NCBI GenBank assembly: GCA_913061235.1
Contig: CAJXTB010000015.1
Location: 88,585-152,584 of the forward strand
DNA length: 64,000 bases
Source of the DNA: an uncultured Pseudomonadota bacterium
GTDB taxonomy: Bacteria > Myxococcota_A > UBA796 > GCA-2862545
Direction of reading: 5' to 3'
The position numbers and the translations under genes are program-made. The first letter of the stretch is position 1. Each line of letters begins with the position of its first letter. Below, one piece after another: positions 34,212-42,197 of this stretch. Under the pieces are notes generated by a model. It worked only from the letters and a program-made list of their open reading frames with translations. It did not search any database and was not told the DNA's origin.

Positions 34212-35239
34212 GGCTGGACCCGCCGGAACCAGCCGTCGAGCAGCGGCAACAAATGCCGCGATGCAGCAGAGCCGACCACACAGCCAATGTGTCCGGTCGG
34301 AATCACCTCGACCGTGACGTCGTCGCTGCCAGTCGCCTCTGCAACAGGAAGACAGGCTTCTTTGGGGGCAATGAAGTCGCGTTCCGACGCTACGACCAAC
34401 ACCGGACAGGTGATGTTGCGCAGGTCGATTTCTTTTCCACGAACCACCCAGCCGCCGTCCAGCAGAGCGTCTTTTTGGTAGGCGTTGCGGATGAATTCTC
34501 TTGCAAACACAGCGGGCAGCGGCACATTTTCTTCAAGCCAGCGTTCGCGGGCCATCACACGAGCCATTCGGGCGGGGTCACCGCTCGCCTTTTCGATGCC
34601 GATGTACTTGGTCCAGTTGCCCATGGGGTCCAACAGCTTGAAGCCCGCCGACATACTCTCCACCGAGACCAATCCGCCGGTCAACGCCTTGTCTACGTCC
34701 ATGACCTCGGGTGCAACAAGGTCGCGGAATCGCCCACCTTCGGAGAAGCGAAATGGCGCGTTCAAGAGCACGAGACCGGCGAATCGCTCGGGAGCTAGCG
34801 CTGCAAGCATGGCTGCAAGCACGCCGCCCTGACAGTAGCCAAACACCAGTGCTTTCGGCTGACCGGCATGACGACAGATGCGATCAATGCTGCGCGACAG
34901 CAATTCATGGAGGACGTACCCAGTGTCCTCAGCGGCATCTTCCTCGCCGGGAATGCCCCAGTCGACCAGGTAGACCGGATGCCCCATCGCCGACAGGGAG
35001 GCTACAACAGAGCGGTCCGGTTCAAGGTCCAGAATGTAGGCCCGATTGATCAGCGATGGGACCAGGATAACGGGCGTTTTCTGAATAGATTCGCCGGTTG
35101 GTGCATAGTAACGAACCGCCAGCTTGTCGTGTTGATGCACCACAACATGCGCTGTCTGCCCGACTGGGGGCCTAGCCACGGTGGCGTGCAACAACCAACC
35201 ACGCTGGACCTGCGACGTTGCGTCCGCTCCCGGAATCAC
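34208..35239 (-). CDS. phaC: Polyhydroxyalkanoate synthase, class III catalytic subunit
   Basis: The 343-residue protein polymerises hydroxyacyl-CoA into polyester granules. The lipase-like box is GYCQGG with catalytic Cys136. Asp288 (SERDF) and His317 (TGHIG) complete the triad. Size and the missing long N-terminal domain fit class III (PhaC of PhaEC) rather than class I or II. The GTG start overlaps the stop of the phaE gene (GTGA), consistent with making two subunits in fixed ratio. The next gene overlaps its stop likewise. Confidence 0.9.
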   Translation of the reverse strand: MIPGADATSQVQRGWLLHATVARPPVGQTAHVVVHQHDKLAVRYYAPTGESIQKTPVILVPSLINRAYILDLEPDRSVVASLSAMGHPVYLVDWGIPGEEDAAEDTGYVLHELLSRSIDRICRHAGQPKALVFGYCQGGVLAAMLAALAPERFAGLVLLNAPFRFSEGGRFRDLVAPEVMDVDKALTGGLVSVESMSAGFKLLDPMGNWTKYIGIEKASGDPARMARVMARERWLEENVPLPAVFAREFIRNAYQKDALLDGGWVVRGKEIDLRNITCPVLVVASERDFIAPKEACLPVAEATGSDDVTVEVIPTGHIGCVVGSAASRHLLPLLDGWFRRVQP

Positions 35240-35673
35240 TTGGATTCTCCGCCGCCTAGCGCACGTTCAAGAGCTAGCTCAATCCTGGACAAGCGCTCGT
35301 TCAACTCCAGACGCATCTCCGCCGACTCAATGCGTGAGACCAACAGGGCCTTCTCCATCTCCACCAGCCGGTCATTGGAGTTGAGCAGCTGATCTTCCAC
35401 CTTCATCAGCTTGTCTTCGAGCAGCGACACAATCGAAGCCAGTCGAATCATGTCCTTGCGCGTTGGCATGCGAGCCCGCTCCAAGCCTTGGTCAATAGCG
35501 TCGTCCCATGCCGTTCGCATCTGCGTCATGCTGGCCATGTTGTCGCCGAGGGATCCCAGAAAGGCGGGGTTCTGCATCATGCTCTCCCACCACTCGGTCA
35601 TGCCCTTTTCCCACTGTTCATACAGCTGATTGCTCGCCTCATTTCCAGCAAAACCAAACGGTGGTATCGACAT
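35236..35673 (-). CDS. phaE: PhaE-like subunit of class III PHA synthase
   Basis: The 145-residue helical protein starts at ATG 35673, six bases after GGGAG. An N-terminal region rich in Trp, Met and Phe (YEQWEKGMTEWWESMMQNP) is followed by MPTRKDMIRLASIVSLLEDK and a coiled coil. The Pro-x-Arg and heptad phrase is typical of PhaE C termini, where it activates PhaC. It is much shorter than the 350-residue PhaE of Allochromatium, so it could equally be called a phasin-like partner. Its position directly before phaC, with overlap, supports the subunit role. Confidence 0.7.
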   Translation of the reverse strand: MSIPPFGFAGNEASNQLYEQWEKGMTEWWESMMQNPAFLGSLGDNMASMTQMRTAWDDAIDQGLERARMPTRKDMIRLASIVSLLEDKLMKVEDQLLNSNDRLVEMEKALLVSRIESAEMRLELNERLSRIELALERALGGGESK

Positions 35674-35705
35674 GCACACTCCCAGTCACCCCAAGAGCTT
35701 ACTGA

Positions 35706-35722
35706 AAATGCTGCAATGCGTC
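35706..35722. promoter_or_regulatory. Candidate PhaR operator between phaE and phaR
   Basis: The 112-bp divergent gap between the phaE and phaR starts contains TGCTGCAATGC (35709-35719), with TGC/GCA half-sites facing each other. Known PhaR sites are TGC/GCA-rich. This is the only such cluster in the gap. Weak evidence from one occurrence. Confidence 0.3.
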
Positions 35723-35785
35723 AACCTCGAAAGCTGACCCCCGATGGGTAAGAAACGACATACACACCGCCGAGCGGAGGACAGG

Positions 35786-36310
35786 ATGCGCCACATCAAA
35801 AAGTACGGAAACCGGCGCCTCTACTGTACGAAGTCGTCTGCCTACGTAAATCTGGCCCAGCTGTCGGACTTCATTCGTTCGGGAGAAACCCTACAAGTGA
35901 CGGACGCCAAGTCCGGCGAGGACCTGACCCGAGGCGTCCTGCTGCAGCTGCTCATGGAACAGCAAGGGTCAGACCTCATCCCCATGGGTCTGCTTCACCG
36001 ATTGCTACGTTTCCAGCTCGACGCCCCCCTCCATGCTGCTGCGCTGCAACAACTGTCCCTGGGCCTGAGCCTTCTGGACCAGCAGCTTGCCCAAGCCGAG
36101 CGTCAGTGGCCATGGATGCGAAGTGCCGGCGCCTCGGCCCCAGCGTCAGCGCCAGAACAGTCGCCGAGCACGCCCGCCACAGCTCCACCAGAGACCGCCG
36201 ATGTCCCAGAGCAGTCGCCTTCTGACGACAGCTCACCAAGTGAAGACCCCGAGCTGGACGCTCTGCGCGAACGACTCGCCGCACTTGAGACGCGCCTGCG
36301 AGGCTCGTAG
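35786..36310 (+). CDS. phaR: PHA synthesis regulator
   Basis: A 174-residue DNA-binding protein. The N terminus holds the PHB/PHA accumulation regulator domain (IKKYGNRRLYCTKSSAYVNLAQLSDFI), then GVLLQLLMEQQ, and the second half is a helical and Pro/Ser/Glu-rich tail. PhaR represses synthase and phasin genes and releases them when it binds nascent polymer. I took the ATG at 35786 because GGAGG stands six bases upstream and the domain begins right there; an earlier ATG at 35744 has no ribosome site. It is divergent from phaE-phaC, so the shared gap is probably its operator. Confidence 0.88.
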   Translation: MRHIKKYGNRRLYCTKSSAYVNLAQLSDFIRSGETLQVTDAKSGEDLTRGVLLQLLMEQQGSDLIPMGLLHRLLRFQLDAPLHAAALQQLSLGLSLLDQQLAQAERQWPWMRSAGASAPASAPEQSPSTPATAPPETADVPEQSPSDDSSPSEDPELDALRERLAALETRLRGS

Positions 36311-36407
36311 AGGCGGCTCTCAGCAGTCGACTACGTGAAAAGAAACGTAGGTGGGCGGTTGTCGACGCCCCACTCGCGCGATTGCACCAGACGCCGTATG
36401 CTGGCGT

Positions 36408-36767
36408 ATGACACACCTTCGCCTCCTTGCCCTTGCCCTACTGCTCCCTCTTTCGGCCAGCGCCGATGTCCCAGAAGGCAGCTCCCTTGAGATCCGCCAG
36501 GCCGCCCGAGCGTTCGCCTCGGACATGGTCAAGTGCTTCGGCAAGGCCCACAAGAAGCAGCCTGAAGCACGCGGTTCTGTGACGATGACCTTCGATATCT
36601 TCGAGCAGTACGCCACCCACACCGAGGCTACCGCAGACACCGTCGGCATCCGCTCGCTCAGCCGGTGCATGGAACGACGCACCCAGAAGTGGTTTTACCA
36701 AGACGTCGCAGACGGGACCTACACTTGGCGGTTCGACTTCCGCGTTGGGACCGACGCCAACGAGTAG
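36408..36767 (+). CDS. Small secreted protein, AgmX/PglI C-terminal-domain-like
   Basis: A 119-residue exported protein: MTHLRLLALALLLPLSASA is a signal peptide, giving a mature protein of about 100 residues. The rest (SDMVKCFGKAHKK, GSVTMTFDIFEQY, LSRCMERRTQKWFY and a final strand) fits the small TonB-like AgmX/PglI C-terminal domain, with its two Cys probably disulfide-bonded. Such domains in Myxococcota often end larger gliding or envelope proteins; here it stands alone. The upstream ATG at 36351 was rejected because the signal peptide begins at 36408. Confidence 0.65.
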   Translation: MTHLRLLALALLLPLSASADVPEGSSLEIRQAARAFASDMVKCFGKAHKKQPEARGSVTMTFDIFEQYATHTEATADTVGIRSLSRCMERRTQKWFYQDVADGTYTWRFDFRVGTDANE

Positions 36768-36787
36768 TCGAACGCAAGCTGTCCGCC

Positions 36788-37618
36788 CTAGCGTCCCAGC
36801 TTTGCCGCACCGCGTTGCTTGAGGCGACGCAGCAGACGTGAGGGCAGCAGGCGGCTCGCAATGTCGAGCTGCCACGACTCGCCGTACACGTGCACGAGCA
36901 AGGAACGCTTCTCAATGGCGCCAATGATGGCCGCCGCTACGTCATCGGGTCCGCGACCGTCCTTCGCAATGATGCGCTTGACGCGGTTCTGCCGCTTTTC
37001 GCCCTGGAACTTGCCGGCGTAGTCACCGTCTTCGCCAATGCGGGTGGGCAGGAAGCCGGGACAGATAGCCGCCACATGCAGGGTGTCGTCTTCCCACTCG
37101 GCTTGCACAGACTGACTGTACGCCACGACCGCACACTTACTCACGGAGTAGGCGGACATCAGAGGCATGCCGGTGAAGCCCGCTGCCGACGCAATATTGA
37201 TGATGGAGGCAGGCCCCGCAGCCGCGGCCATCTCCGGACCGAACAGCTGGGCGCCATAGATCACGCCCATCAGGTTCACGCCAAGCTGCTTGTCCCACTG
37301 GTCGAGCGTGGTCTCAAAGGCACTGCCAATGACAGCATATCCAGCGTTGTTCAACAGGATCGACAGGGGTCCGACGTCTGCATGGACCTCGTCACGCAGG
37401 GCGGTCATGGCGTCCCGATCGGACACATCCACCACTGAGGTTCGCGTGTTGACGCCCGTCGCGCGAAGCGCATGCTGCAACGCAGTAAGACGGTCGCCAT
37501 CCTTGTCTACCATCCAAACGTGGCAGCCGCGTTTGGCGAGCGCCAGCGTTGTTGCTTCACCAATACCGCTGCCGGCACCCGTGATGAGTGCCCACTTGTT
37601 CTGGAATCGATCAGTCAT
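36788..37618 (-). CDS. Short-chain dehydrogenase/reductase
   Basis: A 276-residue classical SDR. TGAGSGIGEA is the NAD(P)-binding loop, NNAGYA the central motif, and SAYSVSKCA holds the catalytic Tyr and Lys, with the Ser in IASAAG upstream. VCPGF-type ICPGFLPT follows. Substrate is probably an alcohol, ketone or sugar intermediate. The ATG at 37618 overlaps the stop of the nuclease gene by 8 bp, so translation is coupled to a three-gene unit (thioredoxin lipoprotein, nuclease, SDR). The C terminus is basic. Confidence 0.88.
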   Translation of the reverse strand: MTDRFQNKWALITGAGSGIGEATTLALAKRGCHVWMVDKDGDRLTALQHALRATGVNTRTSVVDVSDRDAMTALRDEVHADVGPLSILLNNAGYAVIGSAFETTLDQWDKQLGVNLMGVIYGAQLFGPEMAAAAGPASIINIASAAGFTGMPLMSAYSVSKCAVVAYSQSVQAEWEDDTLHVAAICPGFLPTRIGEDGDYAGKFQGEKRQNRVKRIIAKDGRGPDDVAAAIIGAIEKRSLLVHVYGESWQLDIASRLLPSRLLRRLKQRGAAKLGR

Positions 37619-38489
37619 GGCCTTGCGCTCTCCGTCGTCGGTCAAAAAAGCGCTCGTCGCCGATACGCGTGCACAGTGCGTGTAGACGGTCCCAATCGGG
37701 TCCGGTCACACGGAGGTCTTGCGCCGACTCCGCAATGGGAACGTCGGCGCGAAGGGTCGCGAGCAAGCGGTAGAGAACCACTGCCTCTCGCTCTGCATTG
37801 AGGTTGGTCGCCAAGGTCTTGGCGCCGCGAACCTTCACGTCCCAGTCCGCTGGGTCTTCGGGAATTGCGTCCGCCCGGCCCCACCGTGCGAGCACCGTAG
37901 AGGCAGACTTGGCACCCCATCGGGCAATGCCCGGAATGCCGTCGGCCTTGTCACCGACAAGGGCCAGCCAGTCCGGAATGCTCGCGGGGGCAATGCCCCA
38001 CTTTTCCTGAACACCGGCTTCATCAATGACGGTGTTGCGAATGCGGTCGAACATCACAATGCGCTCACCGCGCACAACTTGAGCCATGTCTTTGTCCGGC
38101 GAACACATCAGAATGCGCCCAACTTCAGGGTCTTCCGCATACTTCCATGCTGCCGCGGCAATCACATCATCGGCCTCGAACTCGACCATTGGCCAGACCA
38201 CGTAGCCCAGCGCAGCCGCCGCTTCTTCGAGCAACGGCGCCTGATTCCACAGCTCCGGCTCAATGCCAGCACCGGTCTTGTAGCCATCAAACAGGTCGTT
38301 TCGGAACGACTCGATGACATGGTCAAAGGCCACAGCAATGTGGGTAGCGCCGCTGTCTTCCAGGCGCGTCATGGTGCGCAGAAAGCCCTTCGTAGCACCG
38401 ACCTCGAGGCCGTCCGGCGCTGCGGTCTTTGGGGCGCCAAAGTAGCTGCGGAACAGCTCAAAAGTACCGTCGATCAGGTGAATGTCCAT
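37611..38489 (-). CDS. Flap-endonuclease/5'-3' exonuclease family protein
   Basis: A 292-residue stand-alone member of the PolA N-terminal/FEN superfamily. Acidic metal-site motifs appear in order: DGTFELFR, VAFDHVIESFRN, VEFEADDVIA and PDKDMAQV, then LALVGDKADGIPGIARWGAKSA, the helix-hairpin-helix region. It should process 5' flaps or RNA-DNA ends in repair. Start is ATG 38489 (TGATG overlap with the preceding stop) or GTG 38492. The neighbours, a thioredoxin lipoprotein and an SDR, are functionally unrelated. Confidence 0.88.
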   Translation of the reverse strand: MDIHLIDGTFELFRSYFGAPKTAAPDGLEVGATKGFLRTMTRLEDSGATHIAVAFDHVIESFRNDLFDGYKTGAGIEPELWNQAPLLEEAAAALGYVVWPMVEFEADDVIAAAAWKYAEDPEVGRILMCSPDKDMAQVVRGERIVMFDRIRNTVIDEAGVQEKWGIAPASIPDWLALVGDKADGIPGIARWGAKSASTVLARWGRADAIPEDPADWDVKVRGAKTLATNLNAEREAVVLYRLLATLRADVPIAESAQDLRVTGPDWDRLHALCTRIGDERFFDRRRRAQGHD

Positions 38490-39190
38490 CACAGTGCCGG
38501 TAGGACGCGGTCGAGCAGTTCCCCTTCCAGCGCTGCCGGATGACCACGCCAGATGATGACGCCGTCTTCCACAACGGCCGCCGCAGGAATGCCTTGGATG
38601 CCGAAGCGGTCGGCAACATCTTGGCGGACGTAAGCAACAGGCTCTTGGACGTCGTTGGTGGTCAAGAACTCTTGCACCGACTCCACGGTGGCGTCGCGGG
38701 TCAGACGCGTCAGCAACACAGCCGATGCATCGCGACCACCCAGGCGGTCATCGACCATCGGCAGCTCACGGCGACAGTGCGGACACCACGTCTCGAAGAA
38801 CACGACAAGATGCCGCCCCTCTGACCAGTCCGCCTCACCCTGTACCCAGGCTTCGGTGCTGTCCGCCAAGCTTCCAGCAGGTTGCCCAACCACCGACAGC
38901 TCGCCCATGTATTGGCGAATGCGCTGCTCGACTCGAGGATCCGGGTTGGCGTCGAGAATGCCCTGCAGAGTCTGCCTAGCCGCTACGGTATCGCCGGCTG
39001 CGACCTCGGCTTCGGCTTGCATAAACTGAGCGCGCACCAGAGAGTCATCCGCGCGTGCTGGCGCTGAACCTGAGCCCGCTCCTCCGGCTTCAAGCGCCGC
39101 AACACGAGCCTCAAGGGCACCGATTCGCTCGTTTACAGCGCGTGGCACACATCCAGCGAGTGCCAAAGCCAACACCAAAAACCCGCGCAT
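38489..39190 (-). CDS. Thioredoxin-like (TlpA-type) lipoprotein with coiled coil
   Basis: A 233-residue exported lipoprotein. A GGAGG five bases upstream selects the ATG at 39190, giving MRGFLVLALALAGC with the lipidated Cys at 14. A coiled coil (NERIGALEARVAALEAG), a helical TPR-like segment and then a thioredoxin fold follow; the fold has the redox site WCPHC near residue 137 and the cis-Pro motif GIPAAAV. It probably reduces or exchanges disulfides of envelope proteins. It starts the operon and is divergent from addB with 52 bp between the starts. Confidence 0.85.
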   Translation of the reverse strand: MRGFLVLALALAGCVPRAVNERIGALEARVAALEAGGAGSGSAPARADDSLVRAQFMQAEAEVAAGDTVAARQTLQGILDANPDPRVEQRIRQYMGELSVVGQPAGSLADSTEAWVQGEADWSEGRHLVVFFETWCPHCRRELPMVDDRLGGRDASAVLLTRLTRDATVESVQEFLTTNDVQEPVAYVRQDVADRFGIQGIPAAAVVEDGVIIWRGHPAALEGELLDRVLPAL

Positions 39191-39242
39191 CCCCACCTCC
39201 GCTTCCGGGGTAACCCGGCCTCATTCAGATAGGGTGCCGCTC

Positions 39243-42197
39243 ATGCCCCCCCGCCTACTGACCAGTTCCCGCGCTCACGAACGCCTAGCGATAGCTGCGC
39301 GCTGGCTCCAGGAACAGCCGGTTCACGAGCGAATCTCAGTGGTCGCCCCTACCTTGGCCGCAGCCGGGCAAGTCATTCGGACGGCGCTTCCCACGGGTGC
39401 GGCCCTCAACTGGCATCGAGACACGCTTCGCACGCTGGCTCGCCGCGTCGCAGCGCCTGAGCTGGCTGAACGCGACCTTGTCGTAGCCACACCCTCGGCA
39501 CGACTAGCCGCCGTCATGCACACGTTGGCCCGCCTCAACGGCAAGCTTGGACGACTAGACCGCCTCGTTGGCCTGCCCGGACTGCCCCGCGCAGTGCTTC
39601 ACACCCTCACCGAGCTGCGCCTCGCCCAGCTGCCCGCCGCACACGTACCGGAGGTTCTGCAGGACTTGTTCACCACGTACCACTCGGTGCTGCAAGACCT
39701 CCAGTTGGCAGACGACGCCACCGTTCTGACCATCGCGGCTCACCACGCCACACCAGGACGCACGCTGCTCGTGGACGTCCTGCCTCGCTGGCCCGCCGAG
39801 CGCGAGCTGGTCCGCGTTCTGTGCTCGAACAATGCACTCGCCGTCGCACCCGTTGGTGGGCCACTGCACCATCTCGCCTCCGCACTCGCGGTCATGCCGG
39901 AGACACTTCCGGCACACAACAACACGTCGCTCGAGCGCACCCAGTCTTCCCTCTTCGCCCGGGCGTCCGGCCCCGTCATGGACATGGACCCCTCGGTTCG
40001 CGTCCTGTCGGCGCAGGGAGAGAACCGCGAATGTGTGGAGCTCGCCCGGCAGATGCACCGCTTGGCAGGCGACGGCGTGCCCTTCGACCAGATGGCCGTC
40101 GTGCTGCGTCAACCGGGTAGGTACTACTCGCACCTGGTTGAAGCCTTGGACCGAGCGGGTATTCCGGCGTATTTCTGCGGGGGTGTACGTCAGCCAGAGC
40201 CCAGCGGGCGAGCGTTCCTCGTGCTGCTCGACTGCGCGGAAAAGGACCTCTCAGCGGACTTGTTGTGTGAGTTCCTGTCGCTGGGTCAGCTGGATGGCGC
40301 CTGTGTGCCCCGGCGCTGGGAACGCACCCTGGCGACTGCGAATATTGCCTCGGGTCACCACCGGTATGCAGCACGACTACAAGCGCTGCGCAGTGAGTTG
40401 GTCGAACAACACGCGAACGAACGGCTCATCTCCGAGCTGGACGCCCTCACCGACTCTCTACTGCCGCTCATCGACCGCCTCGCCGCACTGCCGTCCACCG
40501 CCAGCTGGGCCGAGTGGCTCGCCCATCTTCGCCTGCTCGCTGCCACTACTCTGCGCGATGATGCGGTCGTTCAAGACGCGCTCACCCAGCTCGCCGTTCT
40601 GGGAGACCTGGGCCCTGTCACCCTGCGAGACGTCGCCCGTACGCTTGAGTCCGCCCTGACCGACCGCCGCGAGCCAAGCCATGCACACCGCTTCGGTCGG
40701 GTGTGGGTCGGAAGCTGCGACGACGCCCTTGGACACGCCTTCTCAGCAGTCTTCGTCCCCGGCCTGACCGAGCGCCAGTTCCCTGTTCTACTGCGCGAAG
40801 ACCCCTTGTTGCTCGACCGTCTACGTGCAGACGTACCCGAGCTACCAACCGTCAAAGACCGCGCCAGTGACGAGCGCTTAGCGCTGCACATCCCTGTGGG
40901 AGCCGCAGTGCAGACCTTGCACTTGTCCTGGCCCCAGACAGATGCCGCGACCGGCCGACCCGTTGTGCCCAGCTTCTATGCCCTCGAGGTCGTTCGCGCG
41001 GCTACCGCCCAGCTGCCGAGCATCGCCGAGCTGCAACAACACGCATCCACGCAAGGCACGGCATCGTGGCCCGCTCCCCATCAGGCCGAAGATGCGGTCG
41101 ACGCCGCCGAGCATGACCTCGCCCTTCTGCGTCCTGTGGTTCAGGCAAGCTCGGAAGCACCGGGATTGGCCCACTACTTACTGGACACCAACCCACACCT
41201 GGCCCGTGCACTACGGACCCGTGCGCGTCGGTGGACGGTGGCCAAGTGGACCCCCGCAGATGGCCTGGTCAGACCGCGCCCTGAAGCCCAATCCGTCCTT
41301 CAGACGTTTCGCTTGGGCCAGACTCCCACGTCAGCATCGTCCCTAGAGCGCTTCGCTGCGTGTCCGTACCAATACTTCTTGCACAGCATCGTGGGGCTTC
41401 GCGAACGCCCCACCTGGGCAGCGGTCGAGCAGCTGGACCCCGCCAGTCGCGGAACGCTACACCACGCCGTTCTCGCCGAGACCATCAATACGCTCGCCGC
41501 CAACGACCAACTACCGCTGACCGCAGACACCCTCGATGACGCGCTTGGAGCCGCCGACCGCCACCTGTTCACCCAAGCCAACGCTCTGCGCGACCGACTC
41601 GCGCCAACCGTGCCTCGGGTGTGGCAAGACACCTTGGACGTCATCCGGACCGACGTCTACGCAGCCCTGCATCAGCTCGCCACAGACCCAATCTGGAAGC
41701 CGACTATCGCTGACTGGGACTTCGCTGAAGACGGCCCCATCACCGTTGCTGGCGTCAGGCTGCACGGTGCCGTCGACCAGCTAGAGACCGACGGCGCTGG
41801 GCAGATACGGGTCACTGAGATCAAGACCGGCGCCCCGCGTCACAAGCCTGGCGCTCGGGTCGCCGGTGGACGCATGCTTCAGCCACTTCTGTACAGCTTG
41901 GCCGCCGCACAGCAAGCGCCCGAACAACACGTGGTCGGCGCCCGCGTGTGGTTCGCCACCCGCAAACATCAGTTCGCCAGTCACGACGTTCCACTGGACC
42001 ATCGGTCAGAAGCACTGGTGCGCGATGTACTCCAGACCATTGACCGGCATGTCGAGACCGGTAGCCTTCCCGCAGCCCCCAGCCCCTCCGCCTGCGAGCA
42101 CTGTCCGTTCACCGCCGTGTGCGGTCCCCACGAAGAACTGCGCGCAAAGAGCAAGCAATCACTGCCCAACTTGGCGCGTCTGAGAGGCCTGCCATGA
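39243..42197 (+). CDS. addB: AddB-like nuclease subunit, PD-(D/E)XK with iron-sulfur site
   Basis: A 984-residue protein that pairs with the next gene. The N-terminal helicase-like half lacks a Walker A lysine (the LLTSSRAHERL region stands in its place), so it should be catalytically inactive there. The C-terminal nuclease has GAVDQLETD, TEIKTG and QPLLYSLA, the active-site residues of RecB-type nucleases. ERFAACPYQYF and the terminal CEHCPFTAVC carry the four Cys of the AddB iron-sulfur staple. AddAB repairs double-strand breaks and primes RecA loading. The ATG of addA overlaps its stop (ATGA). Confidence 0.82.
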   Translation: MPPRLLTSSRAHERLAIAARWLQEQPVHERISVVAPTLAAAGQVIRTALPTGAALNWHRDTLRTLARRVAAPELAERDLVVATPSARLAAVMHTLARLNGKLGRLDRLVGLPGLPRAVLHTLTELRLAQLPAAHVPEVLQDLFTTYHSVLQDLQLADDATVLTIAAHHATPGRTLLVDVLPRWPAERELVRVLCSNNALAVAPVGGPLHHLASALAVMPETLPAHNNTSLERTQSSLFARASGPVMDMDPSVRVLSAQGENRECVELARQMHRLAGDGVPFDQMAVVLRQPGRYYSHLVEALDRAGIPAYFCGGVRQPEPSGRAFLVLLDCAEKDLSADLLCEFLSLGQLDGACVPRRWERTLATANIASGHHRYAARLQALRSELVEQHANERLISELDALTDSLLPLIDRLAALPSTASWAEWLAHLRLLAATTLRDDAVVQDALTQLAVLGDLGPVTLRDVARTLESALTDRREPSHAHRFGRVWVGSCDDALGHAFSAVFVPGLTERQFPVLLREDPLLLDRLRADVPELPTVKDRASDERLALHIPVGAAVQTLHLSWPQTDAATGRPVVPSFYALEVVRAATAQLPSIAELQQHASTQGTASWPAPHQAEDAVDAAEHDLALLRPVVQASSEAPGLAHYLLDTNPHLARALRTRARRWTVAKWTPADGLVRPRPEAQSVLQTFRLGQTPTSASSLERFAACPYQYFLHSIVGLRERPTWAAVEQLDPASRGTLHHAVLAETINTLAANDQLPLTADTLDDALGAADRHLFTQANALRDRLAPTVPRVWQDTLDVIRTDVYAALHQLATDPIWKPTIADWDFAEDGPITVAGVRLHGAVDQLETDGAGQIRVTEIKTGAPRHKPGARVAGGRMLQPLLYSLAAAQQAPEQHVVGARVWFATRKHQFASHDVPLDHRSEALVRDVLQTIDRHVETGSLPAAPSPSACEHCPFTAVCGPHEELRAKSKQSLPNLARLRGLP

